From NCBI GenBank assembly GCA_963575745.1, contig CAUYUJ010012825.1, forward strand, positions 87,543 through 151,542: a stretch of DNA of 64,000 nt, read 5' to 3'. This DNA comes from Prorocentrum cordatum (taxonomy: Eukaryota > Sar > Dinophyceae > Prorocentrales > Prorocentraceae). Below, in pieces: positions 9,604 to 18,284 of the stretch. The notes below the pieces were generated by a model. The model ran no database searches. It saw only the letters and a program-made list of their open reading frames with translations, and was not told the origin of the DNA. The translations under genes were made by a program, and so were the position numbers. Position 1 is the stretch's first letter, and the number at the start of each line of letters is the position of its first letter.

Positions 9604-9852
9604 GATCGTTTGTTTATTCATTGTTTTACCGATCGGCGCGGCCCCCCAAACCCCCTCCCCCCCCCACTATGGAGTAGATCTTGGCTGTTTTTGGCGCCTG
9701 TTTCGGGCAGGGGGGGTCCCTCCCCCGCAGGGCGCACGGTTGCAAACAGTCGCACGAAGCAGAGGTCTGGAGCCAGACCCCTCCCCCTCCCCCCCTTCCG
9801 CCCAGTGTCGAAACGCCGAAGAAAAAAAACAGCAATAACAAAAAAAAAAAAC
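9604..9852 (+). mobile_element. SINE-like repeat, copy 1, with A-rich tail
   Basis: Matches 40732-40958 over its length: GATCGTTTG start, ACCGATCGGCGCGG, GGAGTAGATCTTGGCTG, CAGTCGCACGAAGCAGAG and CGCCCAGTGTCGAAACGCCG, then an A-rich tail. A shared 3-prime end followed by poly-A of different length is what a retroposed short element would show. I see no clear tRNA- or 5S-like A/B box, so its promoter origin is unknown. Confidence 0.55.
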
Positions 9853-9929
9853 GTACTGGGCAGCGCTAAAAGGTACGGGTGAAACACGTCGAACGGGCGC
9901 GAGTTCGAGCGGCGACACAAGACACGTCT

Positions 9930-10061
9930 TGGCATCGCTCGCACGTGTGCCTTTTTCCTGTCCTCGGCGAGGACCGCCGAGGCGTACTCGAGGCCAGCCT
10001 GCGCAGCATACACGCCCGAAGCCGAACAATGCCCGGGGAACGGACGTCCGAGCGGTGGCGA
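9930..10061. mobile_element. MITE family P, copy 1
   Basis: Left end TTGGCATCGCTCGCACGTG and right end ACGTCCGAGCGGTGGC are near reverse complements. Same ends and similar length (about 130 bp) as the copies at 11196 and 37641. This copy is the most diverged inside. Confidence 0.65.
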
Positions 10062-10085
10062 GATGTAGCTTCTTGCATGTTGTCG

Positions 10086-10270
10086 GTATCGTTTAGCCAA
10101 TCCCCACCCCCGTCCCCATCCCCTTCGAGGTCCCCACCAAATTGCCCCCCCACTTGGGGATACACCCCTCGAAACCCGAAGAATGCGGCCTGTATCCCCG
10201 TCTAGGAGGGTAAATCGGCCAGTGGGGCCTAGGCCACGCCGCGGGGGATGGGGATCGGTTAAACGATACT
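10086..10270. mobile_element. MITE-like element with GTATCGTTTA ends
   Basis: GTATCGTTTAGCCAATCCCC at the left matches, inverted, GGGGATCGGTTAAACGATAC at 10251-10269, giving terminal inverted repeats of about 27 bp with three mismatches. No coding capacity; one copy in this window. Confidence 0.7.
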
Positions 10271-10312
10271 CATATTGGTGGCTCGGGCTCGGTAGCAGGA
10301 AAGCTGTCCCAA

Positions 10313-10509
10313 AGCGGCAGCGGGCGAGGGGTGAAGTGAGAAGGAGAAGGCCCTCTCAGAAGGCGGCGGGGCTTCTCAGAAGCCCCCAGGTCTTCTGAGA
10401 AGTCTTTTGTGTTTCCGGGAACGGCTCAGAAAACTTCTCAGAAGGCCGGGGGACTTCCGAATCTTCTGAGGAGGCCTTCTCCTTCTCACTTCCCCTTCTC
10501 GCTCGCCGC
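10313..10509. mobile_element. MITE family R, copy 1
   Basis: GAAGTGAGAAGGAGAAGGCC at 10333-10352 is exactly inverted at 10473-10492. Weaker complementarity extends outward into GGCGAG/CTCGCC. The interior is runs of CTTCTCAGAAG, itself palindromic. Confidence 0.7.
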
Positions 10510-10758
10510 AGACCAAAGCGTAAAAATGTTCTGCCACCCGCGCGTCGTGGTGTCGAATGGCGGGGCACGGCTACCGGTGAGAGGGGACCCCTTCGCCAGA
10601 GGGACCTCTGGCGCGGCGGCTTTCCGTAGGCGCGGGGGGGGGCCAGCCCCGAGCACGCAGCCTCTCTTGGACCAGCGTGGACGCGTCGAAAAAACCGAAA
10701 AGGCCAGGATGCGATAGCTCTGCAAGACCGAACCACTGTTCAGCCACGTTGGCCTCGT
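10510..10758. other. Short unassigned spacer
   Basis: Sequence between two family R hairpin elements. Contains a GACCCCTTCGCCAGAGGGACC-like stem near 10583. No gene recognised. Confidence 0.4.
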
Positions 10759-10958
10759 TCGGCGGCGAGCGAGGGGGGGGGAAGTGGCCTTCTCAGGAGG
10801 CGGCGGGACCTGCAGAAGCCCTCGCGCCCTCTCAGAGGTCTCTTGTTTGGCGTCTTCGGGGAAGGCCTGGAGAGCTTCTCGGAAGGCCGTGGGACTGCCG
10901 AGCCCCTCGGAGGAGGTGCCCTCTCCTGCGCGCGTCCCCCCCCATCGCTCGCCGCCGA
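10759..10958. mobile_element. MITE family R, copy 2
   Basis: TCGGCGGCGAGCGAGGGGG at the left is inverted as CCCCCATCGCTCGCCGCCGA at the right. The interior is collinear with copy 1 (CTTCTCAGGAGGCGGCGGG, then GAGCTTCTCGGAAGGCCG). Confidence 0.65.
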
Positions 10959-11075
10959 CTCCTGGCCCGTCCCCAGGGCATCCGAGGCGGCCGGAGGAGC
11001 CCGAGCAGAGGGCCCCAGGGCGGCGCCGCGGGCCGCCGAGCGCGCCCTCAAACTGGCCCCTGTTTGTGGCCCCTG

Positions 11076-11112
11076 TTGGAGGAGGAGGAGGAGGAGGAGG
11101 AGGAGGAGGATG
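11076..11112. repeat. Short (GGA)n tract
   Basis: About twelve GGA triplets in otherwise GC-rich sequence. Flanks (10959-11195) show no gene. Confidence 0.9.
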
Positions 11113-11195
11113 GGGAGGAGGACTGGCCCCTGGTCCTGCGCGGGCGCCCACGCGGCAGTCACAAGGCGCGCCCAAGGATGCTGGCGAGCAGGTCT

Positions 11196-11322
11196 TGGCA
11201 TCGCTCGGACGTGTGCATTCTTCCATCGGCGAGGGCCATCGAGGAGCATCCTGGATCACGTGGCGAAGAACCGCACACGGAACCGAAAAAAGCACAGGGA
11301 ATGGACGCCCGAGCGATGGCCA
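11196..11322. mobile_element. MITE family P, copy 2
   Basis: TGGCATCGCTCGGACGTG at the left; GGACGCCCGAGCGATGGCCA at the right is its near reverse complement. The interior (CATCGAGGAGCATCCTGGATCA, then CACAGGGAATGGACG) is closely similar to the copy at 37641. Confidence 0.75.
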
Positions 11323-11514
11323 GAGGTGGCCGGGGCGAATTTCGGAATCATGCAATCCCATCAGCAGGCACATTTGTGGCCGTGGAGCCTGGAGCCCTGG
11401 GGCAGTCGACTACGTTCTGCAGGCGCGGCGGCGGATCTTTGGGCTGTCGGCGTAGGCCGTGGCAGTCTCGTCTGCGATCGCGTCCCCACTGCGGCATTTC
11501 AAGAAACAGTGTGC

Positions 11515-11990
11515 GCGCGTGTGCGTGTGTGTGTGTTGTGTTGTGTGTTGTGCTGTGTGCTGTGTGCTGTGTGTTGTGTAGGGTAGTGTAGTGTAGCGTT
11601 GTGCTATTATACTGTGCTTTGTTGTCTTGTGGTGTGTCGTGTTATGTTATGTTGTGCTGTGCTGTGTTGTGTGTTGTGTGTTGTGTGTTGTGTGTTGTGT
11701 GTTGTGTGTTGTGTTGTGTTGTGTTGTGTTGTGTTGTGTTGTGGTGTGGTGTGGTGTGGTGTGTTGTGTTGTGTTGTGTTGTGTTGTGTTATGTTGTGTT
11801 GTGTTGTGTTGTGTTGTGTTGTGTTTTGTTGGTGTGTGTGTGCGTGTGGATGTGTGTGTGTGTGTGTGCGTATGTGTTTGTGCGTGTGTGTGTATGTATG
11901 TGTGTGTGTGTGCGTGTGTGCGTATGTGCGTGTGTGCGCGTGTGCGTGTGCGTGTGCGTGTTCGTGTGCGTGAGTGTGCGTGTGTGTGCA
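11515..11990. repeat. TGTGT/TGTGC-rich tract
   Basis: Blocks of TGTGTTGTG (9-10 bp), then TTGTG and TGGTG pentamers, then TGTGCG. The block-wise change of unit suggests successive local expansions. No coding sequence. Confidence 0.9.
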
Positions 11991-13080
11991 CCCCCGTGTC
12001 CCACTGCTGAGGTCGTGGAGGAGCACCTGGAGAGCGACGAGCGGATCCACCGGCCCCCCCAGCCAGCGCGACGCCAGCTCCAGTGGCAGCGATCCCTGGA
12101 ATCCAAACCGGCTGGACAGGCTTCGCGCGCCCCCTTGAGTCAGGAGGGAAAAAAACACACAGACACAATTAATCGTCGATTCCGCAGAAAATATGGGAAA
12201 ATATGGGAAGTGGGGGGCAAGACAAAAACTCAGAAAATATGGGAAAATATGGGGAATGCTTTTATTTGTGGTCCCAGGGCCCCTTCACTGAGGCTGCCGG
12301 GCCATCCGTTCCAGAGCCCTCTGCCGCCGCCCCTGCCAACATCCCCGCCATCGCGCTCGAGCTGCACACACTGGACGACCTGTCGTTGCAGCTCCTCGCG
12401 CAGGGTCAGCTCCGCTTCCAGGGTGACAAGCAAGCGAGCAAGCAAACTGCTGAGTACGAAACGCACATGAGCGCATAGCCACCACTAAGCACTAGCGGCG
12501 GGCTCGCCGGGCCCTCCCCACCCACCGGTTGTGGGGGTCCCCAGCTGCGCAGGGACTGCTGAGGGTTCCCCCAGCGTGGCTCACCTGCCCTGGGGCCGTG
12601 CGCCTCGGATGCCTCGAAGCCTGCGTGGCCAGCCTCCGCCTGCTCCTCCTGGGGCCTTCGCTTCTCCGGCGAGCTGGGCAGCCTTCCTTGCCTTGTCGGT
12701 TCGTCCGCTGCACTGTCATGCCCTGCTTCGTCGCGTATTGCCGGGCCCGCCCGTTTGGCGCTTTCACCCCTTCTGCCGCCGCTGTCCTTGGCTCTCGTCG
12801 CTCGCCGTAATTACCGCGCCGCCTTTCGTCTTTCTCGGGTGTCCTCTTCGCCCTGTCCTCCTCTGCAACTACCTTTCGTCGCATTTCCTCCCGTTCACCC
12901 GTCATCCTCACCACCTGTCATCCACGGGCCTGTTTCCCACTCCACCCTTTCTGCGCTGGATGCGCATGGCACGATTGTTCTGCATGGAGTTCTGATCCGC
13001 TAAGTGGCCCGCCGCGCTCGCCCCGTCCGACGACTTTCTCCACCTCGCCGCCGCGCGCGAGGCCGCGATCGCCCCCCCCA
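11991..13080. other. Unassigned stretch with a GAAAATATGGG repeat
   Basis: At 12186-12255 GAAAATATGGG occurs four times in two pairs. The rest holds overlapping ORFs without recognised domains. At 13048-13075 a GCCGCGCGCGAGGCCGCG block recurs at 14590-14612, either side of the TG tract. Confidence 0.4.
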
Positions 13081-13085
13081 AAAAG

Positions 13086-14050
13086 AGTGTGTGTGTGTGT
13101 GTGTGTGCGTGTGCGTGTGCGTGTGCGTGTGCGTGTGCGTGTGCGTGTGCGTGTGCGTGTGCGTGTGCGTGTGCGTGTGCGTGTGCGTGTGCGTGTGCGT
13201 GTGCGTGTGCGTGTGCGTGTGCGTGTGAGTGTGCGTGTGCGTGTGCGTGTGCGTGTGGGTGCGTGGGTGTGTGGGTGTGTGGGTGTGTGCGTGCGTGCGT
13301 GGGTGTGTGGGTGTGTGGGTGTGTGCGTGCGTGCGTGCGTGTGTGTGTGTGTGTGTGTGTGGTATCTGTGTGTGTCGTGTGTTGTTTGTGTCGTGTGTGC
13401 TGTGTGTGCTGTGTGTGCTGTGTGTGGTGTGTATGTGGTGTGTGTGTGCTGTGTGTGTGTGTGTTGTGCTGTGCTGTGGTGTGGTGTGTTGTGTTGTGTT
13501 TTGTTGTGTTTTGTTGTGGTGTGTTGTGGTGTGCTGTGGTGTGTTGTGTTTTGGTATGCGGTGGTGTGGTGTTTTGCTGTGGCTTGTTGTGTTGTGTTGT
13601 GGTGTTTTGTGTTGTGTTTTGTTGTGGCGTGCTGTGTTGTGTTGTGATGTGTTGTGTTGTGTTGCGTGTGGATGTGTGGGTGTGTGTGTGTGTGCGTATG
13701 TGTTTGTGTGTAGGGGTGGGGCGTGCGTGCCTGCCTGCGTGCCTGCGTACCTGCATGCCCGCCTGCCTGCCTGCCTGCCTGCCCGCCCGCGTGCCTGCGT
13801 GCCCGCGTGCGTGCGTTTCTGCGTTTCTGCGTGTCTGCGTGCGTGTCTGCGTGCGTGTCTGCGTGCGTGTCTGCGTGCGTGTCTGCGTGCGTGCGTGTTT
13901 GCGTGCGTGCGTGTCTGCGTGTCTGCGTGAGTGCGTGTGTGCGTTTGTGTGTGTGTGTGTGTGTGCGGTGTGGGTGTGGGTGTGGGTGTGGGTGTGGGTG
14001 TGTGTGTGTGTGTTTGTGTTTGTGTGTGTGTTTGTTTGTGTGTGTGAGCC
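13086..14050. repeat. Long TG/TGCG-rich tract
   Basis: Nearly 1 kb of TGTGCG hexamers, then TGGGTG, TGTGCTG, TTGTG, CCTGCG and CTGCGTG blocks, ending in TGGGTG. Its very long Cys/Val and His/Thr ORFs are repeat translations. Candidate Z-DNA region (inference). Confidence 0.95.
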
Positions 14051-14306
14051 CTCCTCTCGGCACCTGCTTGCACTTCTCACTTTCCGCGACCTGCAGCGTT
14101 GTGACCATGGCGGCGCCGAGCCGAGCGAGCGCTCGCCGAGGATCAAGAGTGTGTGGGCCCCTTCTCCCACTTGGCATCCTCTTTTGCTCGTCGCCGCCTG
14201 CCCCCTTGCCGGGGATCTCACGGACTCGACTTAGGCGTATTCCACACGGGCGTGCGTGCAGTGCCATGTGCCACCTTTCGAAGTAGATAAAATTGCATAA
14301 ATACAT

Positions 14307-14369
14307 TTTTGGCGCTCGCCTGGGGGGATCCCAGGCGCGGATCCAAGAAATCCGCGCGGATCGCCAAAA
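14307..14369. mobile_element. Deleted MITE, CCGCGCGGATTTCTTGG family
   Basis: TTTTGGCG at 14307-14314 and CGCCAAAA at 14362-14369 are inverted. The right half carries CCAAGAAATCCGCGCGGA, identical in type to the right arm at 25.69 kb. Only about 63 bp remain, so the middle is lost. Confidence 0.6.
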
Positions 14370-14755
14370 TTGTGTGGTTACGGACCGACCTAGGGCAGAA
14401 TAGCATCCTTCAAGAACATGAGACCCTCCGCTGGCCAAACTGGAGCACATTCGGGGGCACCCTCCCCCATGATGCACAGGAACATCCTACAAGCACGAAG
14501 ACCATTAGGGCATGCTCCCCGCATCGACCTCGACCTTCTACCTCTGTCCGACCGTATGCCGTGTTATCTTCTTACCTTGATCCGCCTCGTCGCCGCGCGC
14601 GAGGCCGCGATCGCCCAAAAGGTGCGCGTACACACGAGCGCCCCCCGGGTGCTGCCACAGGGGCGTCCCCGGCCCGAGGTGCCCCGGCGGCCCCGGGGCT
14701 CCTGCCAGCGAGGCCACCCCCTGGAGGGTTTTTCCGAAGGGCTTAGGCGACCCGT
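14370..14755. other. Unassigned spacer before LINE 1
   Basis: Contains the second GCCGCGCGCGAGGCCGCG block and a GC-rich segment. No gene recognised. Confidence 0.4.
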
Positions 14756-14832
14756 CCTCATCCTCCTCCTCTTCCTCCTCCTCCTCCTCCTCCTTCTCCT
14801 CCTCCTCCTCCTCCTCCTCCTCCTCCTCCTCA
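14756..14832. repeat. (TCC)n tract abutting LINE 1
   Basis: About 25 TCC triplets ending immediately before the presumed 5-prime end of LINE 1. LINE 2 has the same strand relation, with (TCC)n upstream in its own sense direction. Confidence 0.95.
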
Positions 14833-14961
14833 TCTCTAGCCGTTTCGGCACGAGCTCTTTCAGGGGCCCGTGCTTGTGTTCACGTACTTCGAAGCGGCTC
14901 GTGAACACGGGCCACTTCACAAGCGCACGGCGCCTCCCGCTGCAGAGTCCAGCAGTGGCGG

Positions 14962-16035
14962 ATGGTGCCAAACCCGCCCGATGTCTTGCCTGGAGCCAAG
15001 ACTCCCCTGTGGAGTTGCAGCTGCGGGTGCCCGGACAATTGGGCGTCCAGGGTCATATGCAGAGGCTGCGGCAAGGATGCCCCAGTGCGAGTCGTCCAGG
15101 CAGCTCGCAAGGCATCAGCGGCACTCAAGTCAGGATCGGTTCGCGGGCCTCGTGGTGCCTGGGCTCAAGGGCCGCCGCCGATCGGACCCAGCAACAAGGA
15201 GCAGATGCGCCTCATCCAGGAGCTCAGGGCAGAGGTCGCACAGTTGGCGGGAAAGCAGCCCCCAGCTCGGCCGCCATGGCAGTCCAGCTCCCCTTCGCCG
15301 CAGCGGGGCACGACGGGCGAAGCGTCCGCCAAGCTCTCGTTCGCTGATGTGCTGCAGTTCCTCAAGGATGAGGGCGTTGACACGGCGAAGGTCGAAGAAG
15401 CAGAACAGGCAAAGAAGCAGGCTACGGCAGTCAAGCAGCCCACGTCCAGGGCCGCGCACTGGAAGGTCGAGAACCTCCGCACTAAGCTCTCCAAGGCGGA
15501 GGTGCGTGCGGCGGCATTGCGCAAGCAACAGGAGGATCTTCAGGCCGAGATCGCTGAGCTGGACAAGAGCGTCGACAAGCTCAAAGAGGACCTCGGACAG
15601 GCTGAGCAGGCGCTTTTCCGCGTCCAAGCAGATGGAGATCCACTCAGAGCAGTCACGGCCACCCTGGACGAGACCGTCGCCCAGTCTGATGAAGGAAAAG
15701 CTGCATTGGCCACCCTCCAGCGCCTGCAGGCCGAGGCTCAGGCCAAGAGGGCAGTGGCCAGCGGGCCTGATGCTGCAAGTGCTCCTCCTGGTACAGCTAC
15801 AGGCGGGGCGGGCAGCGGCGAGCACATTGCAGCCACAGAAGGCGACGGCGACGACATCGACATGGACTTGTTGGATGGAGAAGACTTCGATGAGCGCAGG
15901 GCAGCTTTTGACAAGGCCGCCCAGCAGCTCAAGGAGGCCAAAGGAGGAAGTCAGGAGCAGCTCGACGCCGCCAAGCGCAAGTACCTCGAGGCTGCAGAGG
16001 CCATTGGGGTCAAGCGGGCTCGGTCGTGCTCCTGA
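14962..16035 (+). CDS. LINE 1 ORF1 protein, zinc finger plus coiled coil
   Basis: 357 residues from ATG at 14962 to TGA at 16033. Residues about 14-38 hold a RanBP2-type zinc finger pattern (W-x-C-x3-C-x2-N-x6-C-x2-C: LWSCSCGCPDNWASRVICRG). From about residue 70 the chain is rich in Lys, Glu, Gln and Ala with heptad-like spacing, a long coiled coil broken near 255-285 by a Gly/Thr stretch and an acidic DGDDIDMD segment. The basic end KRARSCS could contact nucleic acid. LINE ORF1 proteins bind element RNA and act as chaperones; that role is inferred from position and domain type. LINE 2 ORF1 has the same plan. Overlapping frames are open but show no domain. Confidence 0.85.
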   Translation: MVPNPPDVLPGAKTPLWSCSCGCPDNWASRVICRGCGKDAPVRVVQAARKASAALKSGSVRGPRGAWAQGPPPIGPSNKEQMRLIQELRAEVAQLAGKQPPARPPWQSSSPSPQRGTTGEASAKLSFADVLQFLKDEGVDTAKVEEAEQAKKQATAVKQPTSRAAHWKVENLRTKLSKAEVRAAALRKQQEDLQAEIAELDKSVDKLKEDLGQAEQALFRVQADGDPLRAVTATLDETVAQSDEGKAALATLQRLQAEAQAKRAVASGPDAASAPPGTATGGAGSGEHIAATEGDGDDIDMDLLDGEDFDERRAAFDKAAQQLKEAKGGSQEQLDAAKRKYLEAAEAIGVKRARSCS

Positions 16036-17709
16036 GCTGGACGCTGGAGTGGAAGGCCCTCCTCCAGTCAGTGGTGCGAAGGAGCAGTCCAGCTTGAATG
16101 CCTTCCTGAGGTGCAACGTCCTGGACCACGACTGGGAGCAGGCCACGGGCTTCGCTGTGCCAGTCATGCGCGACGACCTGCTGTTCGACTCGATGCAGTT
16201 TCGCCAGCGTGACGGAACTTTGATTGAGTTGGACGAGAAGGATTGGCCCGTGCTCGGTTCCGCTTTGGCGAGGAGTACGTCGGCGTATCGCTTGGGCAAG
16301 GGAGGGAGGGATTCAGCCCCTCGAAGTCACACTCCCTTGCCCGCATCGTCGATGGCTACCAGTTCGAGCACGGCGACTTCGGCATCCTCGATGATCCCCC
16401 AACTGGCCCGCTCCTCGGGGTTGGGGGCAAGTGCAGCGCAGGAACATACTCCCCAACTGGCCCGCTCCTCGGGGTTGGGGACAAGTGCAGCGCAGAGGCT
16501 ACCGCCCCAACTGGCCCGCTCCTCGGGGTTGGGGGCTTCTCCTAGCTGTGAGGCCAGACCTTCTTCGTGGATGGCGTGCGCGTCGACGCAGACGGCTACG
16601 GCGGCGACGGCTGGTTCTTCGCGTGGCGTTAGGACGCAACAGTCGTCGCCGCCTGCCCTTCCCTCCCCCAGGGCACCCCTTCCACAGGAGGCGGGGGTCT
16701 CAGCGCGTGGGGGGGGGGGGGGCAGGATGTTTTGCTGGCGCAGCATCCAGACGCTGAAGCGAGATTGGCTGGCAGTGTGCGTGGCCTCCTTCGTCCCCAA
16801 GTTGAGCCAGATGCGGATTCGAAAACACATTGGTTGAAATCCGACGGGAGGGCGGAAGTACCTCCCGCGCGTAATCTTCTTGCGGACGATCGTGTCTCTG
16901 GTGTAGCGCGGGGATCTGCAGACTTGTGCATTTTTGGAGCCAACGTCAACAGCTGGTCGACAGCGGACACTGTAGTGAACTGGGTCCGAGATCAAGCTGA
17001 CGTTGGAGGATCTGGGGCGGAGTCTTGGGGTTTAGTCCAAAGCAAGTTCCAGGTGGTCACGCTCCAGGAGACAAGGTTGAAGTCCCCCGACAAGATCATC
17101 TCGGCCCAGAGTTGGGCCTGCAGGAATGGGTACCAGGTGTCTCTCGGGAAGGCCCTCAGCACTGGCGACGGGCCCTTGCAAAGCTCTGGAGGAGTCGGTA
17201 TCTTGGTCGCTGGGGAGATCGCTTCGAGGCCCTTGGATCTTCCAGGTTTGGGCAGGTTCGACGGGAGGATCGTAGGTCGGGTCATCAATGCGGGGTTCGA
17301 CCAGGGCCTTGAGATCTACAGTGTCTATCTCGTCAACGACATAGGCGTGACGGGCGAGAATTTAGAGATTTGGGAAGTTCTGGGAGCGCTTCTTTTGTGC
17401 AGTAAGCGTCCGTGGGTTGTGCAAGGTGATTGGAATTTCACGCCCGCGGCTCTCCAGCTATCAGGTTGGATACAGCATGTGCACGGTGTGCTAGCCGCTA
17501 CTGGCCAGGCAACCTGCTCGGCCTGCGCTCCTAGGACTGCCAGGGGAGAAGATATGGAGGAGGAGGAGCTGACGGAGCATGACGGGGGAGGAAGGGAGCT
17601 TGACTACTTCGTCGTGTCATCGGCTATCAGTTCGTGCATCAAAGATGTCCAGGCTATCCGAGGAGCGCCTCTTTTTCCCCATTGCCCTGTGCTGCTTCGG
17701 TTGGGGAAC
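16036..17709 (+). CDS. LINE 1 ORF2, N-terminal part with endonuclease (contig side A)
   Basis: Partial at both ends: the start is not clear and the 3-prime end runs into the gap. From 16633 frame 1 reads into an EEP-type endonuclease (APE-like) that would nick target DNA: ANVNSW, LQETRL (catalytic Glu, about 17063), GDWN (about 17422), LDYFVVSS and PHCPVLL (catalytic His). Upstream, frame 2 gives an open stretch with NAFLRCNVLDHDWEQATGF. A G-run at 16709-16722 is two bases longer than in the second copy and breaks the link between these frames. This copy's T-run near 17670 (five T) keeps the endonuclease C-terminus in frame, unlike the second copy. Confidence 0.75.
16397..16538 (+). repeat. 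54-bp tandem repeat within LINE 1
   Basis: CCCCAACTGGCCCGCTCC starts at 16397, 16451 and 16505, a 54-bp (18-codon) period in about 2.6 units. Frame 1 reads TGPLLGVGGKCSAG per unit; frame 2 reads QLARSSGLGASAA. The same array is at 18646-18787 in the second copy. Confidence 0.9.
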
Positions 17710-17809
17710 NNNNNNNNNNNNNNNNNNNNNNNNNNNNNNNNNNNNNNNNNNNNNNNNNNNNNNNNNNNNNNNNNNNNNNNNNNNNNNNNNNNNNNNNNNN
17801 NNNNNNNNN
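17710..17809. other. Assembly gap, exactly 100 N
   Basis: A run of exactly 100 N, the usual placeholder for a gap of unknown size. Sequence to its left (15561-17709) and right (17810-19958) is nearly identical at an offset of 2249. Confidence 0.99.
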
Positions 17810-18284
17810 GGACAAGAGCGTCGACAAGCTCAAAGAGGACCTCGGACAGGCTGAGCAGGCGCTTTTCCGCGTCCAAGCAGATGGAGATCCACTCAGAGCA
17901 GTCACGGCCACCCTGGACGAGACCGTCGCCCAGTCTGATGAAGGAAAAGCTGCATTGGCCACCCTCCAGCGCCTGCAGGCCGAGGCTCAGGCCAAGAGGG
18001 CAGTGGCCAGCGGGCCTGATGCTGCAAGTGCTCCTCCTGGTACAGCTACAGGCGGGGCGGGCAGCGGCGAGCACATTGCAGCCACAGAAGGCGACGGCGA
18101 CGACATCGACATGGACTTGTTGGATGGAGAAGACTTCGATGAGCGCAGGGCAGCTTTTGACAAGGCCGCCCAGCAGCTCAAGGAGGCCAAAGGAGGAAGT
18201 CAGGAGCAGCTCGACGCCGCCAAGCGCAAGTACCTCGAGGCTGCGGAGGCCATTGGGGTCAAGCGGGCTCGGTCGTGCTCCTGA
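17810..18284 (+). CDS. LINE 1 ORF1, C-terminal part (contig side B)
   Basis: Frame continues from the gap as DKSVDKLKEDLGQAEQALF and runs to the same KRARSCS stop as 16035. Nearly identical to residues 201-357 of the complete ORF1 upstream. Truncated only by the gap, so this is a partial duplicate rather than a separate gene. Confidence 0.8.
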
